Origin: Dyella subtropica
Lineage (GTDB): Bacteria > Pseudomonadota > Gammaproteobacteria > Xanthomonadales > Rhodanobacteraceae
Direction of reading: 5' to 3'
Assembly (NCBI RefSeq): GCF_026283965.1
Contig: NZ_JAPDPD010000005.1
Coordinates: 160,030-224,029 of the forward strand
Length of the DNA: 64,000 bases
The notes under the pieces: generated by a model
The model's input: only the letters and a program-made list of their open reading frames with translations
Database searches by the model: none
What the model was told of the DNA's origin: nothing
Shown: positions 9,655-18,187 of the stretch, piece after piece
Numbering within the stretch: position 1 is the stretch's first letter
How the letters are laid out: each line of letters opens with the position of its first letter
Made by a program: the position numbers and the translations under genes

Positions 9655-10755
9655 TTACTGCTGGACCTGCAGCTCGGTGCGACGGTTGCGGGCGCGGCCG
9701 GCATCCGTGTCGTTGCTGTCGATCGGATCGCCCTTGCCATGACCGATCGGGCCTTCCAGGCGGCTGGCAGCCACCCCGTGGGAGGTCAGGTAGTCGTACA
9801 CGATCGAAGCGCGGCGCTCCGACAGACTCTGGTTGTACGCGTCCTTACCCACCGAGTCGGTGTAGCCGGCCACGAGCACCTTCACCTGCGGATAACGCTG
9901 CAGGGTATCGACGGCCTGATCCAGCACCGCGATCGAGTCGGCGCTCGGCTCAGCCAGGGCCTTCTTGATGTCCTTCTCGCCCTTCTTCGGACGGTCGAAC
10001 TTGAAGTTCACGCCGCGCAGGTCGATCACCACCTTCTGCGGGCAGCCGTCCGGACCGACGATGGTGCCTTCCGGCAGATCCGGGCACTTGTTGTCGCACA
10101 GGTTCACGCCGTTGCGGAACTGCTTGGAGCAGTCGGGCGCTGCGGGCGGCGGAGCCGCCGCCACTGGAGCAGCGGCCGGTGCTCCGAAGCGCGAGACCAC
10201 GCTGAAGCCCAGGAACCAGTCGCCATAACCGTTCTTTTTCGGCTGGGTCTTGTCATCCCAGTCGTAGCGGTAGCCAGCCTCGGCGCGAAAATCCGTGCTA
10301 TCGGTGATGGTTTTGGAGATACCAACCCCACCCTCCGCCGCCGGCGCCCAGTCGTTGTCGACACGATTGTGGTGGTAGCTGCCCATGACGCCGCCTAGCA
10401 GATACGGGCGCCATGAGTCCCATGCGCCGAAGTAGTAGCGCGCGGCGACGCCATAGCTGTTGTTTGACCAAGTGCCGCCACCGACCTTCCTATCGATATC
10501 GCGTTTGGTGCGATCGATAAACAGGTCGACCGAGAGGTTCGGCGCGAAGAATCGGCCCACACCCAGGCCGTAGTAAACCTGACGGCTGTTGGTGTTGCGA
10601 TCGGTATCGTTGTAGTAGCCGCCCACGGTGGGCGCGATGTACCAGCGTCCGTCGTAGGTAGGCGTTGCCGCGCTGGAGGTGCCGTCTTGCGCATGAGCGG
10701 CACTTACACCGCCCAGGGCCAACGCGATCAGGAAGTACAAACCCTTACGTTTCAT
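9655..10755 (-). CDS. OmpA-family outer-membrane protein, copy 2
   Basis: 366-aa paralogue of the protein at 8221-9327, with the same order: signal peptide (MKRKGLYFLIALALGG, cut after AHAQ), eight-strand-type barrel, Pro/Ala linker, CDNKCPDLPEGT loop, and OmpA domain with GYTDSVGKDAYNQSLSERRA and ARNRRTELQVQQ. The C-terminal domains differ at very few positions. Differences cluster in the barrel loops (for example WSNNSYGVAARYY against WASNNFGVTARYY) and in the linker, as expected for surface-exposed loops. It has its own leader and terminator, so both copies can be regulated separately. Confidence 0.93.
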   Translation of the reverse strand: MKRKGLYFLIALALGGVSAAHAQDGTSSAATPTYDGRWYIAPTVGGYYNDTDRNTNSRQVYYGLGVGRFFAPNLSVDLFIDRTKRDIDRKVGGGTWSNNSYGVAARYYFGAWDSWRPYLLGGVMGSYHHNRVDNDWAPAAEGGVGISKTITDSTDFRAEAGYRYDWDDKTQPKKNGYGDWFLGFSVVSRFGAPAAAPVAAAPPPAAPDCSKQFRNGVNLCDNKCPDLPEGTIVGPDGCPQKVVIDLRGVNFKFDRPKKGEKDIKKALAEPSADSIAVLDQAVDTLQRYPQVKVLVAGYTDSVGKDAYNQSLSERRASIVYDYLTSHGVAASRLEGPIGHGKGDPIDSNDTDAGRARNRRTELQVQQ

Positions 10756-10960
10756 CAGGTGTCTCCTCGTATATTGGTTTTCGCGTCCGTTCCACCCCAG
10801 ACGGGAGCAATCACGCCGCAGAACCCGTCATGAGTCCGGGCCGAAAATCGGCCTTGAAGCTTGAAGCTAGACCACCCGAAACGGGCGCGAAGAGTTTAGC
10901 AAAAAATAAACAATCGCCATGGCACTCGGAACGCCCGTTCATTCTCAGCTCACGCCGTCT
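10756..10960. other. leader of ompA copy 2 and gap to prpD
   Basis: 205 bp between the prpD stop and the ompA copy-2 start. The part next to ompA repeats the leader found at 9328-9376. The remainder is AT-richer and contains AAAAAATAAA near 10900, suitable for a promoter reading on the minus strand. No gene is seen. Confidence 0.5.
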
Positions 10961-12412
10961 TTACAACGTGAAGAGACCCAGGAATTGTTGTACTGGCATG
11001 GCATCGAGCCTGGCGGTGTCCGCCGTGGCGTCGAGGATCGCGTTGACTTGATGTGACGGCAGATGCCCACGCATGGCCCCTTCGAACTTTTTCAGCAGAA
11101 CCGGGATGCCTTCGGCACGGCGCTTGCGGTGGCCGATCGGAAAATCGATCGAAACCTTCTCGGTGCTGCTGCCGTCCTTGAAAAACACCTGTACCGAGTT
11201 GCCGATATAGCGCTTTTCAGGATCGAAATAATCCTTGGTGAATTGCGGATTCTCGCTAACCACCATTTTGTCGCGCAGTACATCGATACGCGGGTCGGCG
11301 GCCACGTCGTCGTTATAGTCGTCGGCCGTGAGACGGCCAAAAATCAGCGGCACCGCCACCATGTACTGGATGCAGTGATCGCGATCGGCGTAATTCGCCA
11401 GCGGGCCGGTCTTGTCGATGATGCGCGCGCCCGCTTCCTGGGTCTCGATCACCACCTTATCGATCTGGTCGACCTTACCGGCCACCTGGCTGTGCAGCTG
11501 CATGGCGCACTCCACCGCGGTCTGCGCGTGGAACTCGGCCGGGAAGCTGATCTTGAACAGCACGTTCTCCATCACATAACTGCCGAACGGGCGCTCGAAC
11601 TCGAACGCCTTGCCCTTGAAGGCCACGTCGTAATAACCCCAGGTCTTGGCCGACAGCGCCGACGGATAGCCCACCACTCCGCGGTACACAGCGTTGATGG
11701 CATGAGTCACCGCACGACGGCAAGCATCGCCGGCCGCCCAGCTCTTGCGCGGGCCCGTGTTCGGCGCGTGGCGATAGGTGCGCAGCGCACCATTGTCGAT
11801 CCAGCTGTGCGACACGGCCGTGGTGATCTGCTCCTTGTTGCCGCCCAGCATCGCGGTGGCGACGGCAGTGGACGCCAGACGCACCAGAATCACGTGATCT
11901 TGACCCACGCGGTTGAAGCTGTTGAGCAGCGCGTAGCAACCCTGGATCTCATGCGCCTTGATGGCATAGGTCAGCACGTCGCGCACGGTCAGCGCCTTGC
12001 CGCCTTTGCGCTCGGCCTTGCGGCTGAGGTAATCGGCCACCGACAGGATCGCACCGAGGTTGTCCGACGGATGGCCCCACTCGGCGGCCAGCCAGGTGTC
12101 GTTGAAGTCCAGCCAGCGGATCTGCGTGCCGATGGAGAACGCGGCCTGCACCGGATCCAACTCATGACTGGTCCCCGGCACGCGAGCGCCGCCCGGCAGA
12201 TTCGCGCCCGGCACAACCGGGCCCAGGTGCTTCACGCACTCGGGAAACTTCATCGCCATCATCGCGGTGGCGAGGGAGTCCAGCAGCATGTAGCGCGCGG
12301 TGTCGTACGCCTCGGTCGAATCGATCTTGCAATCGGTGACGTAATTAGCGATGTCGACCATCGGCTGATCGGGGTCTGGACGCTTGGCGGAGCGGATGTC
12401 ATGCGTACTCAT
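10961..12412 (-). CDS. prpD: 2-methylcitrate dehydratase PrpD
   Basis: 483-aa MmgE/PrpD-family protein, complete, starting MSTHDIRSAKRPDPDQPMVD. PrpD dehydrates 2-methylcitrate to 2-methylaconitate in propionate oxidation. Typical stretches are RYMLLDSLATAMMAMKFPE, GTQIRWLDFNDTWLAAEWGH (the conserved W-x-D-x-N-D core) and GAILSVADYLSRK. It is the last gene of the acnD-prpF-prpD run. Carrying both PrpD and AcnD/PrpF is known in some bacteria, but gives two routes for the same dehydration step. Separated from prpF by about 80 bp. Confidence 0.95.
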   Translation of the reverse strand: MSTHDIRSAKRPDPDQPMVDIANYVTDCKIDSTEAYDTARYMLLDSLATAMMAMKFPECVKHLGPVVPGANLPGGARVPGTSHELDPVQAAFSIGTQIRWLDFNDTWLAAEWGHPSDNLGAILSVADYLSRKAERKGGKALTVRDVLTYAIKAHEIQGCYALLNSFNRVGQDHVILVRLASTAVATAMLGGNKEQITTAVSHSWIDNGALRTYRHAPNTGPRKSWAAGDACRRAVTHAINAVYRGVVGYPSALSAKTWGYYDVAFKGKAFEFERPFGSYVMENVLFKISFPAEFHAQTAVECAMQLHSQVAGKVDQIDKVVIETQEAGARIIDKTGPLANYADRDHCIQYMVAVPLIFGRLTADDYNDDVAADPRIDVLRDKMVVSENPQFTKDYFDPEKRYIGNSVQVFFKDGSSTEKVSIDFPIGHRKRRAEGIPVLLKKFEGAMRGHLPSHQVNAILDATADTARLDAMPVQQFLGLFTL

Positions 12413-12494
12413 GAGGCTCGTCTCCTGGCAACAGGGAAACCGCCATTGCGTCGCGGAGGCTTAACCCTTTCGGTTGACGCAACCTTTGTCGAGC

Positions 12495-13679
12495 TTACTC
12501 CGCAGGCACACGCACCCAGCCTTCCATCAGCACACGCGCGCTTCGGCTCATGACCGCCTTGGTGACGGTCCACGTGCCGTCAACCAGCGCCGCCTCAGCG
12601 CCCACCCGCAACGTCCCCGACGGATGGCCAAAGCGCACAGCCTGGCGCTCACCACCGCCTGCTGCGCTGTTCACCAGCGTGCCTGGAATGGCCGCCGCGG
12701 TGCCTATGGCTACCGCCGCTGTACCCATCATGGCGTGATGCAGCTTGCCCATCGACATCGCGCGCACGAGCAGGTCGACGTCGCCCGCCGTCACGGGCTT
12801 GCCACTCGACGCGACGTAGTCGGCCGACCTGGCGACGAAGGCCACCTTGGGCGTGTGCTGGCGTGTGGCGATCTCGTCGAGCGAGCCGATCAGGCCCATG
12901 CGCAGCGCGCCGTGCGCGCGAATGGTCTCGAACATCGCCAGCGCCTTGGCATCGCTGTTGATGGCGTCCTGCAGCTCCGTCCCGGTGTAGCCGATCGCGG
13001 AGGCCTCGACAAAGATCGTGGGGATGCCGGCGTTGATCATGGTGGCCTTGAGCGTGCCGACACCCGGCACCTCCAGATCGTCGACGAGGTGCCCGGTGGG
13101 AAACATGGCCCCACCCGCGCCATCTTCCTCCGCGGCCGGATCCATGAACTCCAGTTGCACTTCGGCGGCCGGGAAAGTCACGCCGTCCAGCTCGAAATCA
13201 CCGGCTTCCTGCACCGCGCCATCGGTCATCGGCACATGGGCAATGATTGTCTTGCCGATGTTGGCCTGCCAGATACGTACGGTGGCGATGCCGTCGCGCG
13301 GTACGCGCGCGGGATCGACCAGGCCACCCGCGATGGCGAACGGGCCGACCGCCGCCGACAGGTTGCCGCAGTTGCCGCTCCAGTCGACGAAGGCCTTGTC
13401 GATGGCCACCTGGCCGAACAGGTAATCCACGTCATGGCCTGGTCGGCTGCTTCTGGACACGATCACCGTCTTGCTGGTGCTGGACGTGGCGCCGCCCATG
13501 CCGTCGATCTGCTTGCCGTAGGGATCGGGACTGCCGATCACGCGCTGCAGCAGCGCGTCGCGCGCGGCACCCGGCACCTGCGCTGCTTCGGGCAGGTCCT
13601 GCAGGCGGAAGAACACGCCCTTGCTGGTGCCGCCGCGCAGGTAGGTGGCGGGAATGCGGATCTGGGGAAGCTGTGCCAT
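12495..13679 (-). CDS. prpF: 2-methylaconitate cis-trans isomerase PrpF
   Basis: 394-aa isomerase that converts the AcnD product (trans-2-methylaconitate) to the cis form. The start at 13679 (MAQLPQIRIPATYLRGGTSK) fits the family N-terminus; the frame is open 48 codons further but that part is unrelated. Conserved blocks: ATYLRGGTSKGVFF, GGATSSTSKTVIV, and DWSGNCGNLSAAVGPFAI, where the cysteine belongs to the PrpF active-site region. It lies 106 bp downstream of acnD and upstream of prpD on the same strand, as in AcnD-type methylcitrate operons. Confidence 0.95.
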   Translation of the reverse strand: MAQLPQIRIPATYLRGGTSKGVFFRLQDLPEAAQVPGAARDALLQRVIGSPDPYGKQIDGMGGATSSTSKTVIVSRSSRPGHDVDYLFGQVAIDKAFVDWSGNCGNLSAAVGPFAIAGGLVDPARVPRDGIATVRIWQANIGKTIIAHVPMTDGAVQEAGDFELDGVTFPAAEVQLEFMDPAAEEDGAGGAMFPTGHLVDDLEVPGVGTLKATMINAGIPTIFVEASAIGYTGTELQDAINSDAKALAMFETIRAHGALRMGLIGSLDEIATRQHTPKVAFVARSADYVASSGKPVTAGDVDLLVRAMSMGKLHHAMMGTAAVAIGTAAAIPGTLVNSAAGGGERQAVRFGHPSGTLRVGAEAALVDGTWTVTKAVMSRSARVLMEGWVRVPAE

Positions 13680-13785
13680 GTGTGTGTTGTCCTGTGGTGA
13701 CGGGACTTCGCTCGCGTCGCACGCGAGCGAAGTCACCAACCGCAGGACGATGCCGCGTGGCATGTACCTGCGGATCAGCGCGTGG

Positions 13786-16380
13786 TCAGGCCGCCTGCGA
13801 AGCCTCGAGGAAATCCTGCGCAAAGCGCTGCAGCACGCCGCCAGCTTCGTAGATCGACACTTCTTCAGCGGTATCCAGGCGGCACGTCACCGGCACCTCG
13901 ACGCACTCGCCGCTCTTACGATGAATGACCAGCGTGAGGTCCGCGCGCGGCGTGCGCACGCCAACCACGTCGAAGGTCTCGGTGCCGTCGATGCCCAGCG
14001 TCTTACGATCGGTGCCGGGCATGAACTCCAGCGGCAGCACGCCCATGCCGATCAGGTTGGTGCGGTGGATGCGCTCGAAGCCTTCGGCCGCGATCGCTTC
14101 CACGCCCGCAAGGCGTACACCCTTCGCCGCCCAGTCGCGCGACGAGCCCTGGCCGTAGTCGGCACCGGCGATCACGATCAGCGGCTGCTTGCGGTCCATG
14201 TAGGTCTCGATCGCTTCCCACATGCGCATGACCTTGCCTTCCGGCTCCACGCGGGCAAGCGAACCCTTCCTCACTTCGCCATCGACCACGGCCATCTCGT
14301 TGAGCAGAGTGGGGTTGGCGAAAGTCGCGCGCTGCGCAGTGAGGTGATCGCCGCGATGGGTCGCGTACGAATTGAAGTCCTCTTCCGGCAAGCCCATCTT
14401 CGCCAGGTATTCTCCGGCCGCGCTGTCGAGCATGATCGCGTTCGACGGCGACAGGTGGTCGGTGGTGATGTTGTCGCCGAGCACCGCCAGCGGACGCATG
14501 CCCTTGAGCGTGCGCTCGCCGGCGAGCGCGCCTTCCCAGTACGGCGGACGGCGGATATAGGTGCTCTGCGGGCGCCAGTCGTACAGCGGCGCGGCGCTGG
14601 TGCCGGTGTGGCCGGTGCGCGCGAACATCGGCTCGTAGACCTTGCGGAAATGCTCCGGCTTCACGCTGGAGGACACGATCGCGTCGATCTCCTCGTCGCT
14701 GGGCCAGATGTCCTTGAGCGTCACCGGTTGGCCGTTGGCGTCGACGCCGAGCACGTCCTTCTCGATGTCGAAGCGGATGGTGCCGGCGATGGCGTAGGCC
14801 ACCACCAGCGGCGGCGAGGCCAGGAAGGCCTGCTTGGCATACGGGTGGATGCGGCCATCAAAGTTGCGGTTACCGGACAGCACGGCGGTGGCGTACAGGT
14901 CGCGGTCGATGATCTCCTGCTGGATCGCCGGATCGAGCGCGCCGGACATGCCGTTGCAGGTGGTGCAGGCGAACGCGACGATGCCGAAGCCGAGCTTCTC
15001 CAGATCCGGCAGCAGGTTCGCCTCCTTCAGGTACAACTCCACCGCCTTGGAACCGGGTGCGAGCGAGCTCTTCACCCACGGCTTGCGCGTGAGACCACGT
15101 GCGTTAGCGTTGCGCGCCAGCAAGGCCGCCGCGATCACGTTGCGCGGGTTGCTGGTGTTGGTGCAACTGGTGATGGCGGCGATGACCACAGCGCCATCGG
15201 GCATCTGGCCCGGCTGCTCTTTCCACTCGCCCGCGATGCCGCGCGCGGCGAGATCAGAGGTGGGCAGGCGCTTGTGCGGGTTGGACGGGCCCGCCATGTT
15301 GCGCACCACCGAGGACAGGTCGAACGTCAGCGTGCGTTCGTACTGCGCATGCGCCAGCGTGTCGGCCCACAGGCCGGCGGCCTTGGCATAGGTCTCCACC
15401 AGCTTGACCTGCTCGTCGCTGCGGCCGGTGAGGCGCAGGTAGTCGATGGTCTGGCCGTCGATGAAGAACATCGCGGCGGTGGCGCCGTATTCGGGCGCCA
15501 TGTTGGAGATGGTGGCGCGATCGCCCAGCGTGAGGCTGGCTGCGCCTTCGCCGCGGAACTCCAGGTACGCGCCGACCACCTTTTCCTTGCGCAGGAATTC
15601 GGTGAGGGCAAGCACGATGTCGGTGGCAGTGATGCCGGACTGGCGCTTGCCAGTAAGCTCCACACCAATGATGTCGGGCAGGCGCATCCACGAGGCGCGG
15701 CCGAGCATCACGTTCTCGGCCTCCAGGCCGCCCACGCCGATGGCGATGACGCCGAGCGCATCCACGTGCGGCGTATGGCTGTCGGTGCCCACGCAGGTAT
15801 CGGGATAAGCCACGCCGTCCTGCACCTGGATCACCGGCGACATCTTCTCCAGGTTGATCTGATGCATGATGCCGTTACCCGGCGGGATCACGTCGACGTT
15901 CTCGAACGCCTTCTTGGTCCACTCGATGAAGTGGAAGCGGTCCTCGTTGCGGCGATCTTCGATGGCGCGGTTCTTCGCGAACGCGTTCGGATCGAAGCCA
16001 CCGCACTCCACCGCCAGCGAGTGATCGACGATCAACTGCACCGGCACCACCGGGTTCACCTTGGCCGGGTCACCGCCACGCTCGGCAATCGCATCGCGCA
16101 GGCCGGCCAGGTCGACCAATGCCGTCTGGCCGAGGATGTCATGGCACACCACGCGCGCCGGGAACCACGGGAAATCGCGCTCGCGCTTGCGCTCGATGAT
16201 CTGCTTGAGCGACTCGGTGAGGATCGCCGGATCACAACGGCGCACCAGGTTCTCGGCAAGCACTCGCGAGGTATAGGGCAGCGCGTCATAGGCGCCCGGC
16301 TGGATCGCCTCCACGGCGGCACGCGCATCGAAATAATCCAGCGACGTGCCGGGGAGGGATTGGCGGTAGACGGTATTCAT
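13786..16380 (-). CDS. acnD: Fe/S-dependent 2-methylisocitrate dehydratase AcnD
   Basis: 864-aa aconitase-superfamily enzyme that dehydrates 2-methylcitrate. The length equals that of known AcnD proteins. The iron-sulfur cysteines are visible in ITSCTNTSNP and CTTCNGMSG. The N-terminal part has VCHDILGQTALVDLAGLRDA and the substrate region VDHSLAVECGG. The C-terminal swivel domain has GSSRDWAAKG. It needs PrpF, the next gene. In related bacteria acnD follows prpC directly; here 6.4 kb of unrelated genes separate it from prpC (22853-23998), so it needs its own promoter in 16381-16560. Confidence 0.96.
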   Translation of the reverse strand: MNTVYRQSLPGTSLDYFDARAAVEAIQPGAYDALPYTSRVLAENLVRRCDPAILTESLKQIIERKRERDFPWFPARVVCHDILGQTALVDLAGLRDAIAERGGDPAKVNPVVPVQLIVDHSLAVECGGFDPNAFAKNRAIEDRRNEDRFHFIEWTKKAFENVDVIPPGNGIMHQINLEKMSPVIQVQDGVAYPDTCVGTDSHTPHVDALGVIAIGVGGLEAENVMLGRASWMRLPDIIGVELTGKRQSGITATDIVLALTEFLRKEKVVGAYLEFRGEGAASLTLGDRATISNMAPEYGATAAMFFIDGQTIDYLRLTGRSDEQVKLVETYAKAAGLWADTLAHAQYERTLTFDLSSVVRNMAGPSNPHKRLPTSDLAARGIAGEWKEQPGQMPDGAVVIAAITSCTNTSNPRNVIAAALLARNANARGLTRKPWVKSSLAPGSKAVELYLKEANLLPDLEKLGFGIVAFACTTCNGMSGALDPAIQQEIIDRDLYATAVLSGNRNFDGRIHPYAKQAFLASPPLVVAYAIAGTIRFDIEKDVLGVDANGQPVTLKDIWPSDEEIDAIVSSSVKPEHFRKVYEPMFARTGHTGTSAAPLYDWRPQSTYIRRPPYWEGALAGERTLKGMRPLAVLGDNITTDHLSPSNAIMLDSAAGEYLAKMGLPEEDFNSYATHRGDHLTAQRATFANPTLLNEMAVVDGEVRKGSLARVEPEGKVMRMWEAIETYMDRKQPLIVIAGADYGQGSSRDWAAKGVRLAGVEAIAAEGFERIHRTNLIGMGVLPLEFMPGTDRKTLGIDGTETFDVVGVRTPRADLTLVIHRKSGECVEVPVTCRLDTAEEVSIYEAGGVLQRFAQDFLEASQAA

Positions 16381-16560
16381 AGTATCGAGAACCCTGGAGA
16401 TAAACGCCTGACTTAGCGCAGGCCGGGACCCAGCCTGCGCTCTCCACCCGGCGGCCGCACATTTCGTTGCAAAACCGCGACATTGTAGCGAGGAAAAGCC
16501 ATTTCCTTAAGGGCTTTGGCTTGACTGGTATGCATGACGGCATCGACAATGGCCGGAACT
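16381..16560. other. divergent region between acnD and the Mn riboswitch
   Basis: Region upstream of minus-strand acnD and of the plus-strand riboswitch-terC unit. It must hold promoters for both directions. I could not fix -35/-10 boxes with confidence. No ORF is supported. Confidence 0.4.
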
Positions 16561-16563
16561 AAT

Positions 16564-16690
16564 CCCAAAGGGGAGTAGTTCCGGACGCCTCCTCATCAGC
16601 CGTCCGTGCAGTGGTCGTCATCACGAGCGGAGCACCGCTCCGGTCACTGCAGCGGTTCTGCCGCGAACGAGACTTTTGCGGTAACAACGG
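16564..16690 (+). promoter_or_regulatory. yybP-ykoY manganese riboswitch
   Basis: The leader of the TerC-family gene carries the class signature at both ends. The 5' block CAAAGGGGAGTAGTTC sits at 16566-16581; the central GTCGTCATCACGAGC is at 16614-16628; the 3' block GAACGAGACTTTTGCGG is at 16665-16681. The 5' CAAAG pairs with the 3' CTTTTG to close the P1 stem, and GGAGCACCGCTCC lies in an internal arm. This class binds Mn2+ and turns on Mn exporters (MntP, Alx/TerC, YoaB types). Its position about 55 bp before a TerC gene fits that role. Confidence 0.85.
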
Positions 16691-16744
16691 GGCTGCGTGC
16701 ACCCGCGGTTGCTGCATTCGTCCCGCGCGCAGGAACCGAACCAT

Positions 16745-17431
16745 ATGGATTTCCTCACCCCCGAATTTCTCTCCGGCCTGATGGCCATCGTTCTGCTGGA
16801 TCTGGTGCTGGCGGGCGACAACGCCATCGTCATCGCCCTTGCCGCGCGCAACCTGCCCAAGCATCTGCAAAGAAAAGCAGTGTTCTGGGGCAGCTTTGGC
16901 GCAGTGGCGATACGCGTCGCGCTGACCGCCGTGGTGGTCTACCTGCTCAAATTGCCGGGCCTTATGCTGGCCGGCGGCTTGCTGCTGCTGCCGATCGCAT
17001 GGAAGCTGTTGCGCACCGATGACGGTGACCGACACAACGTCAGTGCCGCCGCCGGCTTCTGGGCAGCCATACGCACCATCGTGGTCGCGGACGCACTGAT
17101 GGGCCTGGACAACGTGCTGGCCATCGCCGGCGCCTCGGGCGGCCACATGACCCTGGTGATCATCGGCCTGGCGATCAGCGTGCCGCTGGTCGTGTGGGGC
17201 TCCACCCTGATCTTGAAGCTGATCGAACGCTTCCCCATCGTCGTCTACATCGGCGCCGGCGCCATCGCCTGGACGGCGGCACGCATGATCGCGCACGACC
17301 ACCTGCTGTCGGCCTGGTTCGATGCCCGCAGCTGGTCCCGCTATACGCTCGACGGCCTGCTGGTGGTAACCATCTGCGGCAGTGGCTGGCTCGCACAGCG
17401 ACGACGCCAGCGCCTCGCCAGCGCGGCTTGA
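16745..17431 (+). CDS. TerC-family integral membrane protein (probable Mn2+ exporter)
   Basis: 228-aa membrane protein with about seven hydrophobic segments. The start at 16745 (MDFLTPEFLSGLMAIVLLDL) places the conserved LLDLVLAGDNAIVIALA metal-site segment in the first helix and the second acidic motif VVADALMGLDNVLAIAGA in mid-protein. These two D-N motifs are the TerC/Alx hallmark. E. coli Alx and similar proteins export manganese under control of a yybP-ykoY riboswitch, and one is present here directly upstream. Function as a Mn exporter is therefore well supported by context, though tellurite naming persists in the family. Confidence 0.88.
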   Translation: MDFLTPEFLSGLMAIVLLDLVLAGDNAIVIALAARNLPKHLQRKAVFWGSFGAVAIRVALTAVVVYLLKLPGLMLAGGLLLLPIAWKLLRTDDGDRHNVSAAAGFWAAIRTIVVADALMGLDNVLAIAGASGGHMTLVIIGLAISVPLVVWGSTLILKLIERFPIVVYIGAGAIAWTAARMIAHDHLLSAWFDARSWSRYTLDGLLVVTICGSGWLAQRRRQRLASAA

Positions 17432-17487
17432 GGTGAACGAGGCGGCCCGCCACACTGCGCGCCGCCCTACTCCGCAAAGAGACCCCC

Positions 17488-18096
17488 ATGAAGCTCTACT
17501 ACCTGCCCGGCGCCTGCTCGCTCACCGACCACATCGTGCTCGAGTGGATCGGCCAGCCTTATGAGGCCCATCAGGTCGCGCGCGACCAGCTCCGCTCGCC
17601 GGAATATCTGAAGATCAGTCCGGGCGGCATGGTGCCGGCGTTGCAGGAAGACGACGGCTGGCTGCTCACGGAGAACGTGGCCATCCTGAGCTACCTCGCT
17701 GAGCGTTTCCCCGAAGCCAGGCTGGGCGGCGAAGGCCCGCGCGGCCGTGCCGATGTGCTGCGCTGGCTGTGCTTTCTCAACTCCGACGTGCATCCGGCGT
17801 TCAAGCCATTGTTCGGCCCGGCGCGTTTCGTGGGCGACGAAGCGGTGCATCCCGAACTGATGACCAACGCGCGCAATCGTCTGCGCGGCTTGTTCGAACG
17901 GCTCGATGCGCAGCTCGTCGGCCGCGACTGGCTGACCGGCACGCGCTCGATCGCCGACCCCTACCTGTTCGTCGTGCTGCGCTGGGCCAGGGCCAAGGGC
18001 GTGGCCCTGAGCGGCCTCGACCAACTGGAGCGATTCTCTCAGCGCATGCTGGAAGATGCCGGTGTGCAGGCGGCCATGAAGGCCGAGGGCTTGTAA
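17488..18096 (+). CDS. glutathione S-transferase family protein
   Basis: 202-aa protein with an N-terminal thioredoxin-like GST domain (MKLYYLPGACSLTDHIVLEW; Pro-cis motif GGMVPAL; glutathione-binding LTENVAILSYLAERF) and an all-helical C-terminal domain with the conserved GRDWLTGTRSIADPYLF capping motif. This is the standard two-domain layout of Beta/Nu-type bacterial GSTs. It conjugates glutathione to electrophiles, but the substrate is unknown. It lies 56 bp after the TerC gene on the same strand and may be co-transcribed under the Mn riboswitch. Confidence 0.9.
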   Translation: MKLYYLPGACSLTDHIVLEWIGQPYEAHQVARDQLRSPEYLKISPGGMVPALQEDDGWLLTENVAILSYLAERFPEARLGGEGPRGRADVLRWLCFLNSDVHPAFKPLFGPARFVGDEAVHPELMTNARNRLRGLFERLDAQLVGRDWLTGTRSIADPYLFVVLRWARAKGVALSGLDQLERFSQRMLEDAGVQAAMKAEGL

Positions 18097-18129
18097 GAGC
18101 GAGTAAAGACCTTAGATGCAAGCAACTGC

Positions 18130-18168
18130 GTGAGAAGTAAGTGGCTACGTAGCGCCCTTACTTCTCAC
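18130..18168. terminator. bidirectional hairpin between convergent genes
   Basis: Perfect 12-bp arms GTGAGAAGTAAG (18130-18141) and CTTACTTCTCAC (18157-18168) with a 15-nt loop. They lie between the GST gene (plus) and the channel gene of the amyloid-like cluster (minus). It probably stops both transcripts. Confidence 0.6.
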
Positions 18169-18187
18169 GTCTCGCCTCTCACCGCTT

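Noticed and set aside
13645..16416. 923-codon plus-strand open frame opposite acnD
   Set aside because: It lies antisense to a complete AcnD with all motifs; its His/Arg/Ala-rich product is the usual high-GC mirror frame.
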